From positions 1-64,000 of the forward strand of contig NZ_BLTG01000017.1 of NCBI RefSeq assembly GCF_017312405.1: 64,000 nt of DNA, written 5' to 3'. Positions 8,697 through 16,647 of this stretch are shown here, piece after piece. The stretch comes from Mycobacterium sp. PO1. GTDB taxonomy: Bacteria; Actinomycetota; Actinomycetes; Mycobacteriales; Mycobacteriaceae. The position numbers were made by a program, and so were the translations under genes. The notes beneath the pieces are model-generated. The model searched no databases and was not told the origin of the DNA. It was given only the letters and a program-made list of their open reading frames with translations. Numbering within the stretch: the stretch's first letter is position 1; each line of letters starts with the position of its first letter.

Positions 8697-9950
8697 TCAG
8701 AAGCTGGCGTGCGGAGCGCCCATCCCAGGATCGATCTGGTGCGGACCCGACGCGGACGGGGCGATCGGGAAGTCGAAAATCGCAGTCGGAATATAGACGG
8801 TGGCACAGGAATTGGGGATGTCCACCACCCCGGACAGCCGGCCCTCGATCGGCGCCGAGCCCAGGAGCAGGTAGGCCTGCTCCGGGCTGTAGCCGAATTT
8901 TGTCAGATAGTCGATGGCGTGCAGGCACGCGCGCTGATAGGCGAGGTCGGAGTCCAGGTATTTCTGCTCGCCGTCGAGCGTCACCGACGTGCCGGAGAAC
9001 GCGATCCACTCCGAGTACTGCGGATCGGTGTTGCCCGGCATGAAGATCGCATTCTCCGAAACCCCGTACGTCTGCATGCCGCCTTTGATGAGGTCGACAT
9101 GCAGATCCAGGAAGCCACCCATCTCGATGGCGCCGCAGAAGGTGATCTCACCATCGCCCTGGGAGAAGTGCAGGTCGCCGAACGACAGATTCGCTCCCGG
9201 TACGAAAACCGGATAGAACACCCGCGTGCCCTTGGTGAGGTTCTTGATGTCCTGGTTGCCGCCGTTCTCCCGCGGCGGGGCGGTGCGGGCGGCTTCGGCG
9301 GCGACCCGCTCGAAGTCGTCACCGGTCAGCGAACCCAGTATGGCGTCCTGCGGTTCAGGCGGAAGAGCAAGGGGTGGAACGCGATCCGGGTCGGTCGCAA
9401 TGAGGGCACCCTCGCGGCGATTCCACTTCGCCAGCAGCTCAGCCGACGGCGCGGTGCCCATCAGACCCGGGTGCACGATGCCGGTGTACTTCACCCCTGG
9501 GACGTGTCGAGACGTCGCGCTCTGCCCGGCGAAATCCCAGATCGCCTTGTATGCGTCCGGGAACTGATCGGTCAGGAATCCGCCGCCGTTCTGCTTGGCG
9601 AAGATTCCGGTGTAGCCCCAGCCCTGACCGGCCAGGGGCCCGGAATCCTCCTGAGGAATCGGGCCCACATCCAGGATGTCGACGATCAGCAGGTCTCCCG
9701 GTTCGGCTCCCTCCACCGCGAACGGCCCGGAAAGACAGTGCACACCTTTGAGTGGGGCATTGAGGATGTCGGCGGCCGAGTCGTCGTTGTGGATGGCGCC
9801 GTCGAACCACTCCCGGCAGTGCGCACGAAACGTGTCACCGGGTTTGACGGTGACCGCGGCCGGGATGTCCGGGTGCCACCGGTTGTGGCCGACGATCTGC
9901 TGATCAGTGAATTTCCTGCTGGAGTCAAGCGGATAGAGCAGTTCGGGCAC
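8697..9950 (-). CDS. fmdA: Formamidase
   Basis: A 417-residue amidohydrolase of the FmdA/AmdA family (EC 3.5.1.49), releasing ammonia and formate from formamide. The N-terminus PELLYPLDSSRKFTDQQIVGHNRWHP, the GDTFRAHCREWFDG region, PGDLLIVDILDVG and the C-terminal YLLLGSAPIEGRLSGVVDIPN are all family hallmarks. The GTG at 9950 is preferred over the ATG four codons upstream because GGAGGA lies at the right distance before it. It is divergent from an FmdB-type zinc ribbon gene. It probably serves nitrogen acquisition. Confidence 0.9.
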   Translation of the reverse strand: MPELLYPLDSSRKFTDQQIVGHNRWHPDIPAAVTVKPGDTFRAHCREWFDGAIHNDDSAADILNAPLKGVHCLSGPFAVEGAEPGDLLIVDILDVGPIPQEDSGPLAGQGWGYTGIFAKQNGGGFLTDQFPDAYKAIWDFAGQSATSRHVPGVKYTGIVHPGLMGTAPSAELLAKWNRREGALIATDPDRVPPLALPPEPQDAILGSLTGDDFERVAAEAARTAPPRENGGNQDIKNLTKGTRVFYPVFVPGANLSFGDLHFSQGDGEITFCGAIEMGGFLDLHVDLIKGGMQTYGVSENAIFMPGNTDPQYSEWIAFSGTSVTLDGEQKYLDSDLAYQRACLHAIDYLTKFGYSPEQAYLLLGSAPIEGRLSGVVDIPNSCATVYIPTAIFDFPIAPSASGPHQIDPGMGAPHASF

Positions 9951-10049
9951 GTCGTCCTCCACGGTCGGGTCTCCGAGCGGCTTACCCCTTCGAACCTAGA
10001 CCTCTGTGAACGGTGTGGCCACAGCTCTCATCGTCTTATGGTGATATGT

Positions 10050-10334
10050 ATGCCTTCGTATAGGTTTCGATGCCCGCAAGGGTGTCCCCCGTTCAGCGAA
10101 CATCACCCGATCAGCGCACCACCGGAGACGGTGCCGTGCGCGGATTGCGGCCGGCCGGCGCGTCGGCTGATCGGATCACCGGCGCTGGGCGGCGGGCGTA
10201 CCTCGGGCATGCAGCTGCACGACGCCACCCGCGCGACGGCAGACACGCCGACGGTCGTCGACCGACTTCCCCAGAACACGCGGGCTACACCCGTCAGCAC
10301 CAACCCTCTGCATCGCAAGCTGCCACGGCCCTGA
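10050..10334 (+). CDS. fmdB: FmdB-type zinc ribbon protein
   Basis: A 94-residue protein beginning PSYRFRCPQGCPPF and continuing to CADCGRPARRLIGSPALG, the two-cysteine-pair ribbon that defines FmdB. FmdB was described as a putative regulator of formamidase in Methylophilus; its action is unproven. The C-terminal half is low-complexity and ends in PLHRKLPRP. It is divergent from fmdA with about 100 bases between them, consistent with a shared control region. The ATG at 10050 is chosen because it begins the conserved domain. Confidence 0.8.
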   Translation: MPSYRFRCPQGCPPFSEHHPISAPPETVPCADCGRPARRLIGSPALGGGRTSGMQLHDATRATADTPTVVDRLPQNTRATPVSTNPLHRKLPRP

Positions 10335-10364
10335 GCGGGCCGCGCGAAGGTCACACCGGCCGAT

Positions 10365-10913
10365 CTAGGGACTGCCGAGAGCCGGGCCGATGAAACGGCG
10401 GACCATGTCCACTTCGCTGTCGCGATCCTGCCCCGGCCATAACCACAGCGCTAACGTCGCCCGGATGAGCCACTGCGCGGCCGCTTCGTCACGTCGACCG
10501 ATGATCTCCTCGGCTATCGAAGCGATGAGTCTCGAATCGGTGAGCCAGTCTCCTCCCAGACCGGGCACCACATTGTTCATGATCACGTGCCCCAGGGGTT
10601 GGGCACGAATGAGTTCGAGAGCGACCACAACCGCAGTCGCTACCCGTTCTGCCCCCTCGAGATCGACAATGGCCGCACGGACCGCGCCGACGACCTGCAT
10701 CGACAGCCGCAGGGTCACGGCCTCCATGATCTCGGTCTTACCTCCGACGTGCCGGTAGATCGTGGCCGGCGAGCAGTGCACCCGTTGTGCGAGCGCGCCG
10801 ATGGTGAGTGCTTCGAACCCTTTCCGCAACACGATGTCTGACGCCGCTTGGTAGATCCGGTCCGCCGCGGCGGCGCTTCGGTCTCGCCCTACCAGCCAGT
10901 CGGTTCTCGCCAT
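10365..10913 (-). CDS. TetR-family transcriptional regulator
   Basis: A 182-residue protein with a canonical TetR DNA-binding domain at about residues 15-60 (ADRIYQAASDIVLRKGFEAL, then IGALAQRVHCSPATIYRHVG). The C-terminal ligand domain is hydrophobic and Trp-containing near the end (LALWLWPGQD). It is transcribed away from the P450-SDR-esterase genes that begin 530 bases away, and an ATCTTG/CAAGAT inverted repeat lies just upstream of it. Control of the P450 operon is inferred, not shown. Confidence 0.88.
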   Translation of the reverse strand: MARTDWLVGRDRSAAAADRIYQAASDIVLRKGFEALTIGALAQRVHCSPATIYRHVGGKTEIMEAVTLRLSMQVVGAVRAAIVDLEGAERVATAVVVALELIRAQPLGHVIMNNVVPGLGGDWLTDSRLIASIAEEIIGRRDEAAAQWLIRATLALWLWPGQDRDSEVDMVRRFIGPALGSP

Positions 10914-10951
10914 GACCCATACAATCCCATGCTGCTAGCTCCCGCGGCTTA

Positions 10952-10973
10952 TCTTGCGGCTTGAGACAAGATG
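10952..10973 (+). promoter_or_regulatory. Inverted repeat, possible TetR operator
   Basis: ATCTTG (10952-10957) and CAAGAT (10968-10973) form a perfect six-base inverted repeat around a ten-base spacer, 39 bases upstream of the TetR start at 10913. Location and symmetry suit an autoregulatory operator; half-site length is modest, so chance is possible. Confidence 0.4.
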
Positions 10974-11440
10974 ACCCGCTTGTCGCAGTCGAAGGCGCTG
11001 GTGAGTGGCCTACGGTGAGACACAATCGGGTGTTGGATATGCGGTTGGCTTCGCAACATCAGCTCAGCCTATTGACGTTCTTCGCCTCGACTGGCCAGCC
11101 TGATGCCATGGACGGCAGGCGAGCACCGGCACTTCAGGCCGGACACGAGTACGCCCGGGCTCTCCCGAACCCTGACCGCAGGGTACGAGTTCAGACCGTC
11201 GCCCTGTTGGGGCCCTTCGGCACCAAGACGTGCAGCCGGACAAGACATGATCGCTGAGGACTGTTCGAGCGATGTCGTCGTCGCGCGGCTCTGAGCCAGC
11301 GAGCCCGGTATCCCGGCACCGTGACGACGAGGTATCGGCGTCAGGACCGCTCCTGTGAATCGTCGTGGGGAAACGACGTCGCGGCCCCGGCGTCAGTACC
11401 CAGCGGTTCGGGTGATTTCAGAGAGGACGTTTGCACAACG
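10974..11440. other. Long intergenic region upstream of P450 operon
   Basis: About 470 bases with no frame that I consider coding. Short frames exist on both strands, but their residue composition is Arg/Pro-rich and unstructured, as expected of non-coding high-GC DNA. It should contain the promoter of the P450 operon; I could not pick convincing -35/-10 elements. GAGAGG at 11421-11426 lies 14 bases before the P450 start. Confidence 0.5.
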
Positions 11441-12739
11441 ATGACGACAACTGACGACGGTGGCGGCGTTCTCACGTCCATACGCCCCTTCGGCACCGCA
11501 TTGCAGATGAATCTGGCAGCAGCACTGCGTACAAGACGGCTCGGGACCAGAGGTTGGCAAGGGGCCGTCAATACGGCATACGACCCCCTCGACCCGGCCA
11601 CGGCTGCCGACCCCTTCGCCGCCTACCGGGCCCTGCACAGCGGTGGCCGCCTCCACTACAACGCGAAGAGAGCAACCTGGGTCGTCTCCCGACTCGAAGA
11701 CGTACGAGCTGCTCTGCGGGATACCGACAAGATCAACAGCAGTCAAGGTGTCACCCGCGTCCGCATGGCGGCCGAACTGGTCGTCCTCACCGACGGCCAG
11801 CAGCACAGCCGCCTGCGGAAACAGGTGCAGCCCGCATTCACCAAGCGAGCTCTAGACAGCTGGCAAGCCATCACCGGTCGCCTCGCAACCGAACTCGTCG
11901 ACAACGTGCTCGCCAACCCAGGCTGCAACGTGGTCGAGGAACTCGCTATCCCCATGCCCTTGAGGGTGATTGCCGGCATCTTGGGCGTTCCGGAAGCCGA
12001 TATCGCTGACTTCCGCCGGTGGTCCGAGGGCGCGGTGCAGATGATCAACTTCACCCCGACGCCCAGCGGAATACTGGGTGGCGCGAGGTGCCTGGCCGCA
12101 GCTCTGGCGCTCCGCCGCTATTTCCTCAAGCAACTCGCCAGTGGCCACCTCAAGGGATCTGGCACCGTGTTGGGACGGTTGATCGAACACAGCACGGACG
12201 GCAACCTGACCGATGAACAACTGTTCTTGATTTCGATCCTGCTTCTCATCGCCGGCAATGAGACCACCACAAACCTCCTCGGTGGAATGTTCGACGTCTT
12301 TGCTCGAAATCCCGAGGAATACGACAAGATCCGCGCCAATCCGGATCTCATTCCGATGGCTGTCGAAGAGCTCCTGCGTTTCACCAGCCCGATCCAGAAC
12401 TTGTACCGCTACACCTGCGCTGACTACGACATCGGTGATGTCACCATCCCCAATGGTTCACGGGTGCTGCTGTCCTTCGGCGCCGCAAACCGTGACCCGC
12501 TCGTCTTCGACGATCCCGACACCTTCATTGCCGACCGGAATCCGCGCATGCATGTCGCGTTCGGGTACGGCGCGCACATGTGTATCGGCGCACCGCTGGC
12601 CCGCATGGAAGCCGAAGCCGTGCTACGCGAGCTTGTCGAGCGTGTTGAGCGGATCACGACGACGGGGCCTACCACCTGGTCGACCAACAGTTCGCTGCGG
12701 GGACCGACTGTGCTGCCGGTTCGCCTCCAGCAACGCTGA
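11441..12739 (+). CDS. Cytochrome P450
   Basis: A 432-residue soluble bacterial P450 monooxygenase. It has the I-helix oxygen-activation motif AGNETT (271-276), ExxR at 310-313 (EELLRF) and the heme loop FGYGAHMCIG (374-383, Cys381 as thiolate ligand). The ATG at 11441 gives a normal length; an open frame extends 40 codons upstream without domain content. It is followed by an SDR and an HSL-type esterase, so the three may oxidise and open a lipophilic or terpenoid/steroid-like substrate. No ferredoxin gene is adjacent, so electrons must come from elsewhere. Confidence 0.93.
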   Translation: MTTTDDGGGVLTSIRPFGTALQMNLAAALRTRRLGTRGWQGAVNTAYDPLDPATAADPFAAYRALHSGGRLHYNAKRATWVVSRLEDVRAALRDTDKINSSQGVTRVRMAAELVVLTDGQQHSRLRKQVQPAFTKRALDSWQAITGRLATELVDNVLANPGCNVVEELAIPMPLRVIAGILGVPEADIADFRRWSEGAVQMINFTPTPSGILGGARCLAAALALRRYFLKQLASGHLKGSGTVLGRLIEHSTDGNLTDEQLFLISILLLIAGNETTTNLLGGMFDVFARNPEEYDKIRANPDLIPMAVEELLRFTSPIQNLYRYTCADYDIGDVTIPNGSRVLLSFGAANRDPLVFDDPDTFIADRNPRMHVAFGYGAHMCIGAPLARMEAEAVLRELVERVERITTTGPTTWSTNSSLRGPTVLPVRLQQR

Positions 12740-12819
12740 CGAACACGAAGTCCCACTTGACGGGCCCCCGCGGGAAATGACGAGCCCACGGCACAGCAAT
12801 CGAATTGGAGTCTTGCCGG

Positions 12820-13743
12820 ATGGCGAAGAAGCACAAGTGGGGGGAACAAGACGTTCCTGATCAATCCGGTCGGGTCGCGGTCGTAACGGGATCCAATACG
12901 GGCCTCGGACTGGACACCGCACGGGTGCTGGCGAAATGCGGAGCGCAGGTCGTGCTGGCCGTGCGCAATGTGGATAAGGGCACGGCGGCAGCTGACGAGA
13001 TCCGCCGGTCAGTCCCGCGGGCGCAGGTCACGGTGGAGGAGCTCGACCTGGGGTCGCTCGCAGCAGTCCGCACCGCCTCGGCAGAACTGCGCGCCGCATA
13101 CCCGCGGATCGACCTGCTCGTCAACAACGCCGCAGTGGCGTTCCCGCCGAAGACAACGACAGCGGACGGCTTCGAACTGCAATTCGCCACCAACCACCTC
13201 GGCCACTTCGCGCTGACGGGACTGCTGTTGGAGAACATGCTCGACATCGAGGGTGCCCGGGTGGTTGTGGTGGCAAGTTTGGACCACAAGCTCGGCGGTG
13301 CAATACATTTCGATGATCTGCAGTGGGAGCGCCGATACAGCGGCGCGCTTGCCTACGCCCAGTCCAAGCTCGCGAACTTGATGTTCTGTTACGAACTGCA
13401 TCGACGATTGAGCAGAGCGGGGGCACCGCTCATCGCAGTCACCGCACACCCTGGATACACGAAATCTGATCTGTTCCGGAACATGTCGAAACCAGTCCAA
13501 GCCTTGATGACGTTGTGCGGGCCGTTCCTCGGCCAGGATCCCGCGAACGGTGCATTGCCGCAGCTGTACGCCGCGACGATGCCCGACGTGCGCGGTGGTC
13601 AGTACTGGGGACCAGACGGATTTCTGGAGATGGCCGGTCGTCCCACACTGGTGCGGTCGAACAAGAAGTCCTATGACCAGCAGGCGCAAGAGCGGTTGTG
13701 GACCGTCTCCGAGGAGTTGAGCCGTGTCACGTATCCGATCTGA
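12820..13743 (+). CDS. Short-chain dehydrogenase/reductase, retinol dehydrogenase-like
   Basis: A 307-residue NAD(P)-dependent oxidoreductase of the extended RDH/protochlorophyllide reductase-like SDR group. The nucleotide-binding motif TGSNTGLG is at 23-30, VNNAAV at about 101-106 and the catalytic YAQSK at 179-183. The ATG at 12820 is preferred over the TTG at 12805. It lies 80 bases after the P450 gene and overlaps the following esterase by 20 bases, so one operon is likely. It probably oxidises the alcohol made by the P450; the substrate is unknown. Confidence 0.88.
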   Translation: MAKKHKWGEQDVPDQSGRVAVVTGSNTGLGLDTARVLAKCGAQVVLAVRNVDKGTAAADEIRRSVPRAQVTVEELDLGSLAAVRTASAELRAAYPRIDLLVNNAAVAFPPKTTTADGFELQFATNHLGHFALTGLLLENMLDIEGARVVVVASLDHKLGGAIHFDDLQWERRYSGALAYAQSKLANLMFCYELHRRLSRAGAPLIAVTAHPGYTKSDLFRNMSKPVQALMTLCGPFLGQDPANGALPQLYAATMPDVRGGQYWGPDGFLEMAGRPTLVRSNKKSYDQQAQERLWTVSEELSRVTYPI

Positions 13744-14623
13744 CCACTACCACCCCGATCTGAGGGCCATCGCGCGCGTGCTCCCCCGTTCGCCGTTCAA
13801 CAAGGTGACGCTGCCGGCGCTGCGGGCGTTGGCCAGACGCGCACCGTCGACCGCCGAGGGCGTGGAGATCGTTGCCATCACGCGTAGTGCCAGTGTCCGG
13901 CTCTACCAGCCCGAAGGCCCATGCCCGCACGGCGGCGCACTCCTGTGGATCCACGGCGGCGGATACGTTCTCGGAACGGCAGCCCAGGACGACACGCTGT
14001 GCCGACGGTTCGTCCGTCGCCTCGGCGTTCCGGTTGCGTCCGTCGACTACCGACTGGCTCCGAAAGATCCCTATCCGGCGGCCCTCGAGGATTGCTATTC
14101 GGCGCTGGCCTGGCTGGCGCGCCAACCCGGTGTGGTGCCCGGCCGGGTAGCGATCGGCGGCGCGAGCGCGGGTGGCGGTTTGGCAGCGGCGCTAGCTCTG
14201 CTGGCCCGCGATCGCCGCGACCTGACACCGTTGTTCCAGCTGCTGGTCTATCCGATGGTCGACGACCGACCGTCCAGTCGCCCCGGCCTCGCGTCTGCGC
14301 ACCACCGGATGTGGAGTGAGAAGAGCGATCGGCTGGGCTGGCAGGCCTACCTCAAAGGCGCGGATCGCCGATCTGCCGTCCCGGCGCGGCACGACGACCT
14401 GTCGGGTCTTGCGCCGGCATGGATGGGCGTGGGAACGGTCGATCCGCTGTATGGCCAGGACGTGGAGTACGCAAATCGGCTACGCGACGCGGGTGTGCCA
14501 TGTCAGCTCGACGTGGTCGACGGGGCATTCCACGGCTTCGACATCGTCGCCTCCAAGAAGCCAGTGGCGCAACGCTTTTTCGATCGGCAGTGCGACGCGC
14601 TGCACGCTGCGTTCGAACGCTGA
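13724..14623 (+). CDS. HSL-family alpha/beta hydrolase (esterase)
   Basis: A 299-residue esterase of the hormone-sensitive-lipase group. The oxyanion motif HGGG is at 77-80 and the nucleophile elbow GASAG at 146-150 (Ser148). SVDYRLAP-type sequence at about 106-113 is typical. The likely acid lies in the GVGTVDPLYGQ segment and the His in VDGAFHGF. The start GTG at 13724 lies within the SDR gene, indicating translational coupling. It is the third gene of the P450 operon, where it could hydrolyse an ester or lactone produced by the upstream enzymes. Confidence 0.88.
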   Translation: MSRIRSDHYHPDLRAIARVLPRSPFNKVTLPALRALARRAPSTAEGVEIVAITRSASVRLYQPEGPCPHGGALLWIHGGGYVLGTAAQDDTLCRRFVRRLGVPVASVDYRLAPKDPYPAALEDCYSALAWLARQPGVVPGRVAIGGASAGGGLAAALALLARDRRDLTPLFQLLVYPMVDDRPSSRPGLASAHHRMWSEKSDRLGWQAYLKGADRRSAVPARHDDLSGLAPAWMGVGTVDPLYGQDVEYANRLRDAGVPCQLDVVDGAFHGFDIVASKKPVAQRFFDRQCDALHAAFER

Positions 14624-14662
14624 CTCGGGCAGGAGCCGAACCCCGACCTCAGCCGCGGACCG

Positions 14663-15085
14663 TCACTCGACGATGAAGACCGGAATCTGGCGGTCGGTCT
14701 TGGTCTGGTATTCGGCGTAGGGCGGATAGGCCTCCACCGCCAACCTCCACCAGTGCTCGCGCTCGTCGCCCTCGAGCTCGCGGGCCGTCATCTCCGACAC
14801 CTCGGTGCCGTCTTGGACCGTCACCGCCGGGTTGGCCTTCACGTTGTGATACCAGGCCGGGTGCTTCGGGTCGCCGCCCTTGGAGGCGACCATGGCATAG
14901 CGTCCGTTCTCCTCGACACGCATGAGGGGCACGTAGCGCTTCTGCCCGGACTTGACGCCGGTGGTGGTGAACAGGACGACGGGACGGTCGAAGACCTGAA
15001 CGCCTTCGGTGGTGCCCTGTTCGAGGATGCGTTGCGTCTGCTCGCGAACCCAGTCGGTGGGGCTCAGCTCCGGTTGCTCAGTCAC
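14663..15085 (-). CDS. Ddn-like nitroreductase (deazaflavin-dependent) family protein
   Basis: A 140-residue protein of the split beta-barrel Ddn/DUF385 family, which binds F420 and reduces quinones or nitro compounds. Recognisable segments are VVLFTTTGVKSGQKRYVPLM, the YAMVASKGGDPKHPAWYHNV core and NPAVTVQDG. The length is typical. It stands alone, convergent with the esterase gene and divergent from the VanX-like gene. The exact substrate and cofactor preference (F420 or FMN) cannot be decided by eye. Confidence 0.87.
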   Translation of the reverse strand: MTEQPELSPTDWVREQTQRILEQGTTEGVQVFDRPVVLFTTTGVKSGQKRYVPLMRVEENGRYAMVASKGGDPKHPAWYHNVKANPAVTVQDGTEVSEMTARELEGDEREHWWRLAVEAYPPYAEYQTKTDRQIPVFIVE

Positions 15086-15189
15086 GCCCTGATTAAACGC
15101 GCTCGCGCCAGCCGCGTATTCCGGAACGGGTCTTTCAGTTCTTCGCCGACGCGGCGGCGGGGCCGGCGCGCAGATGCTGTGATGGAGTC

Positions 15190-15981
15190 ATGACGACCTC
15201 GCTTCGACTGGTGGCGATGACCGTGGCCGCGCTGCTGCCCGGGGTGTGCGCGCCTCAGGCCGCTGCTCAACCCGATGCGGCCGCACCAGCGGACTTCGTC
15301 TCGCTGAGCGAGGTGGCGCCGTCCATCCTGCAGGACATTCGTTATGACACCGCGCACAACTTCACCGGTGAGCCCGTCGACGGCTACCAGGCGGCGATGT
15401 GCATCCTGACGCGCCCGGCGGCCGAGGCGCTGGCACGCGCCCAGCAGGTCTTCGTCGCGCAGGGCTATTCGCTGAAGGTCTACGACTGCTACCGCCCGCA
15501 GCAGGCCGTCGACGACTTCGTCGCCTGGGCCGCGGATCCGTCCGCACAACAGATGAAGGGCGAGTTCTACCCGTGGGTCGACAAGTCCCAGCTCTTCGCC
15601 GACGGCTACATCGCTGAACAGTCGGGGCACAGCCGCGGCAGCACTGTCGACCTCACCCTGGTCGCTCTGCCCTCGCAACCTCAACCCGTCTACGACCCCG
15701 GCGAGCCGTTGTCGGCGTGCACCGCGCCGGCACCTCGCCGGTTTCCCGACAACACCATCGACATGGGCACCGGCTACGACTGCTTCGACCCGTCGGCGCA
15801 CACGTTGGCGGATGGGATCCAGGGTGAGCAGTTGACCAACCGACTACTGCTGAAGAAGGTTCTCGAGAGTCAGGGCCTCCAGAACTATCCCAACGAGTGG
15901 TGGCATTACACCTTCACACCCGAACCGTACCCGGACACCTACTTCGACTTCCCGGTCGCGCCGTCGTCCCTCGCCCGCTGA
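15190..15981 (+). CDS. Exported D-alanyl-D-alanine dipeptidase (VanX/DdpX family)
   Basis: A 263-residue zinc peptidase with an N-terminal signal peptide (hydrophobic core about 8-26, then APQAAAQ). Zinc and catalytic motifs are SGHSRGSTVDLT (145-156; His147 and Asp154) and EWWH (236-239; Glu base and His ligand). YDCYRPQQA (98-106) supplies the conserved Arg. Family members cleave D-Ala-D-Ala. An exported chromosomal version in a mycobacterium suggests recycling of peptidoglycan fragments rather than vancomycin resistance, and no VanH or VanA homologue is nearby. Confidence 0.88.
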   Translation: MTTSLRLVAMTVAALLPGVCAPQAAAQPDAAAPADFVSLSEVAPSILQDIRYDTAHNFTGEPVDGYQAAMCILTRPAAEALARAQQVFVAQGYSLKVYDCYRPQQAVDDFVAWAADPSAQQMKGEFYPWVDKSQLFADGYIAEQSGHSRGSTVDLTLVALPSQPQPVYDPGEPLSACTAPAPRRFPDNTIDMGTGYDCFDPSAHTLADGIQGEQLTNRLLLKKVLESQGLQNYPNEWWHYTFTPEPYPDTYFDFPVAPSSLAR

Positions 15982-16053
15982 GCCGTCAACGTCAAACTGG
16001 GCGTTTAGCTGCACAGATGCCCGGGAATGCGACATGGCGAGCCCCGCCACGGG

Positions 16054-16080
16054 GGTTGAACAGATCTGCCCGGTGGGTGA
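16054..16080 (+). promoter_or_regulatory. SigF-like promoter
   Basis: GGTTG (16054-16058) and GGGTGA (16075-16080) are separated by 16 bases, close to the mycobacterial SigF consensus GGTTT-N15-17-GGGTA. It lies 50 bases upstream of the ChaB-like gene, whose homologues belong to SigF regulons in mycobacteria. One mismatch in each element. Confidence 0.45.
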
Positions 16081-16129
16081 TGTCACCGGGCGGCGCCGTA
16101 CGACCGATCGATACCGGAGGGCAGAAACC

Positions 16130-16549
16130 ATGCCGATGACCAAGAAGAACGGCAAGCCGAAGAAGAGCGAATTGCCGAGCACACTGAAGAAGTCGGGCAA
16201 GAAGGCGCAGCGCACCTTCGCCAAGGCCCACGACGCAGCCGCCGAGGAGTACGGCGACGCCGAGCGCGCCCACCGCGTCGCGTACAGCACGCTGAAGCGC
16301 AAGTTCGAGAAGATCGGCGATCACTGGGAGAAGAAGGACAAGAAGGGTCCGTCCGATCAGCGCGCCCGCAGCGGCGGCCCCAACGCCAAGGGCAAGACTG
16401 CCGAGGGCGTGAACGCGAACGCGACCAAGAAGCACCTGGCCGAGGTGGCCCGCCGACTCGACATCCCGGGCCGCTCCAAGATGGACAAGGGCGAGTTGGT
16501 GTCCGCGATCAAGAAGGCGAACCGGCGCCAGACCGCACAGTCTCGCTGA
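16130..16549 (+). CDS. ChaB-like protein with C-terminal Rho-N/SAP-like domain
   Basis: A 139-residue very basic protein (Lys-rich: TKKNGKPKKSELPSTLKKSGKKAQ). The first half fits the ChaB family (LPSTLKKSGKKAQRTFAKAH, then YGDAERAHRVAYSTLKRKF). The C-terminal 45 residues form a Rho-N/SAP-like helix-extended-loop-helix (TKKHLAEVARRLDIPGRSKM, then KGELVSAIKKA), suggesting nucleic-acid binding. GGAGGG precedes the ATG at 16130. E. coli ChaB was tied to cation transport, but in mycobacteria the protein is a stress-induced small protein of unknown role. Confidence 0.82.
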   Translation: MPMTKKNGKPKKSELPSTLKKSGKKAQRTFAKAHDAAAEEYGDAERAHRVAYSTLKRKFEKIGDHWEKKDKKGPSDQRARSGGPNAKGKTAEGVNANATKKHLAEVARRLDIPGRSKMDKGELVSAIKKANRRQTAQSR

Positions 16550-16647
16550 GGTCTGACGGCGAAATAGCCCGACCACCCGCTGACGAGTCCAGCGGCCAGA
16601 AGCCGTTGACCGGCGCGACCGCGAAATGCCGGTGAGGGCAGCGCCTG

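Noticed and set aside
8709-10049. Long plus-strand open frame upstream of fmdB
   Set aside because: It lies antisense to formamidase, and conserved FmdB sequence begins only at 10050.
15190-15981. Vancomycin-resistance gene vanX
   Set aside because: The protein is exported and isolated, without vanH, vanA or vanRS neighbours; recycling or other peptidase function is more likely.
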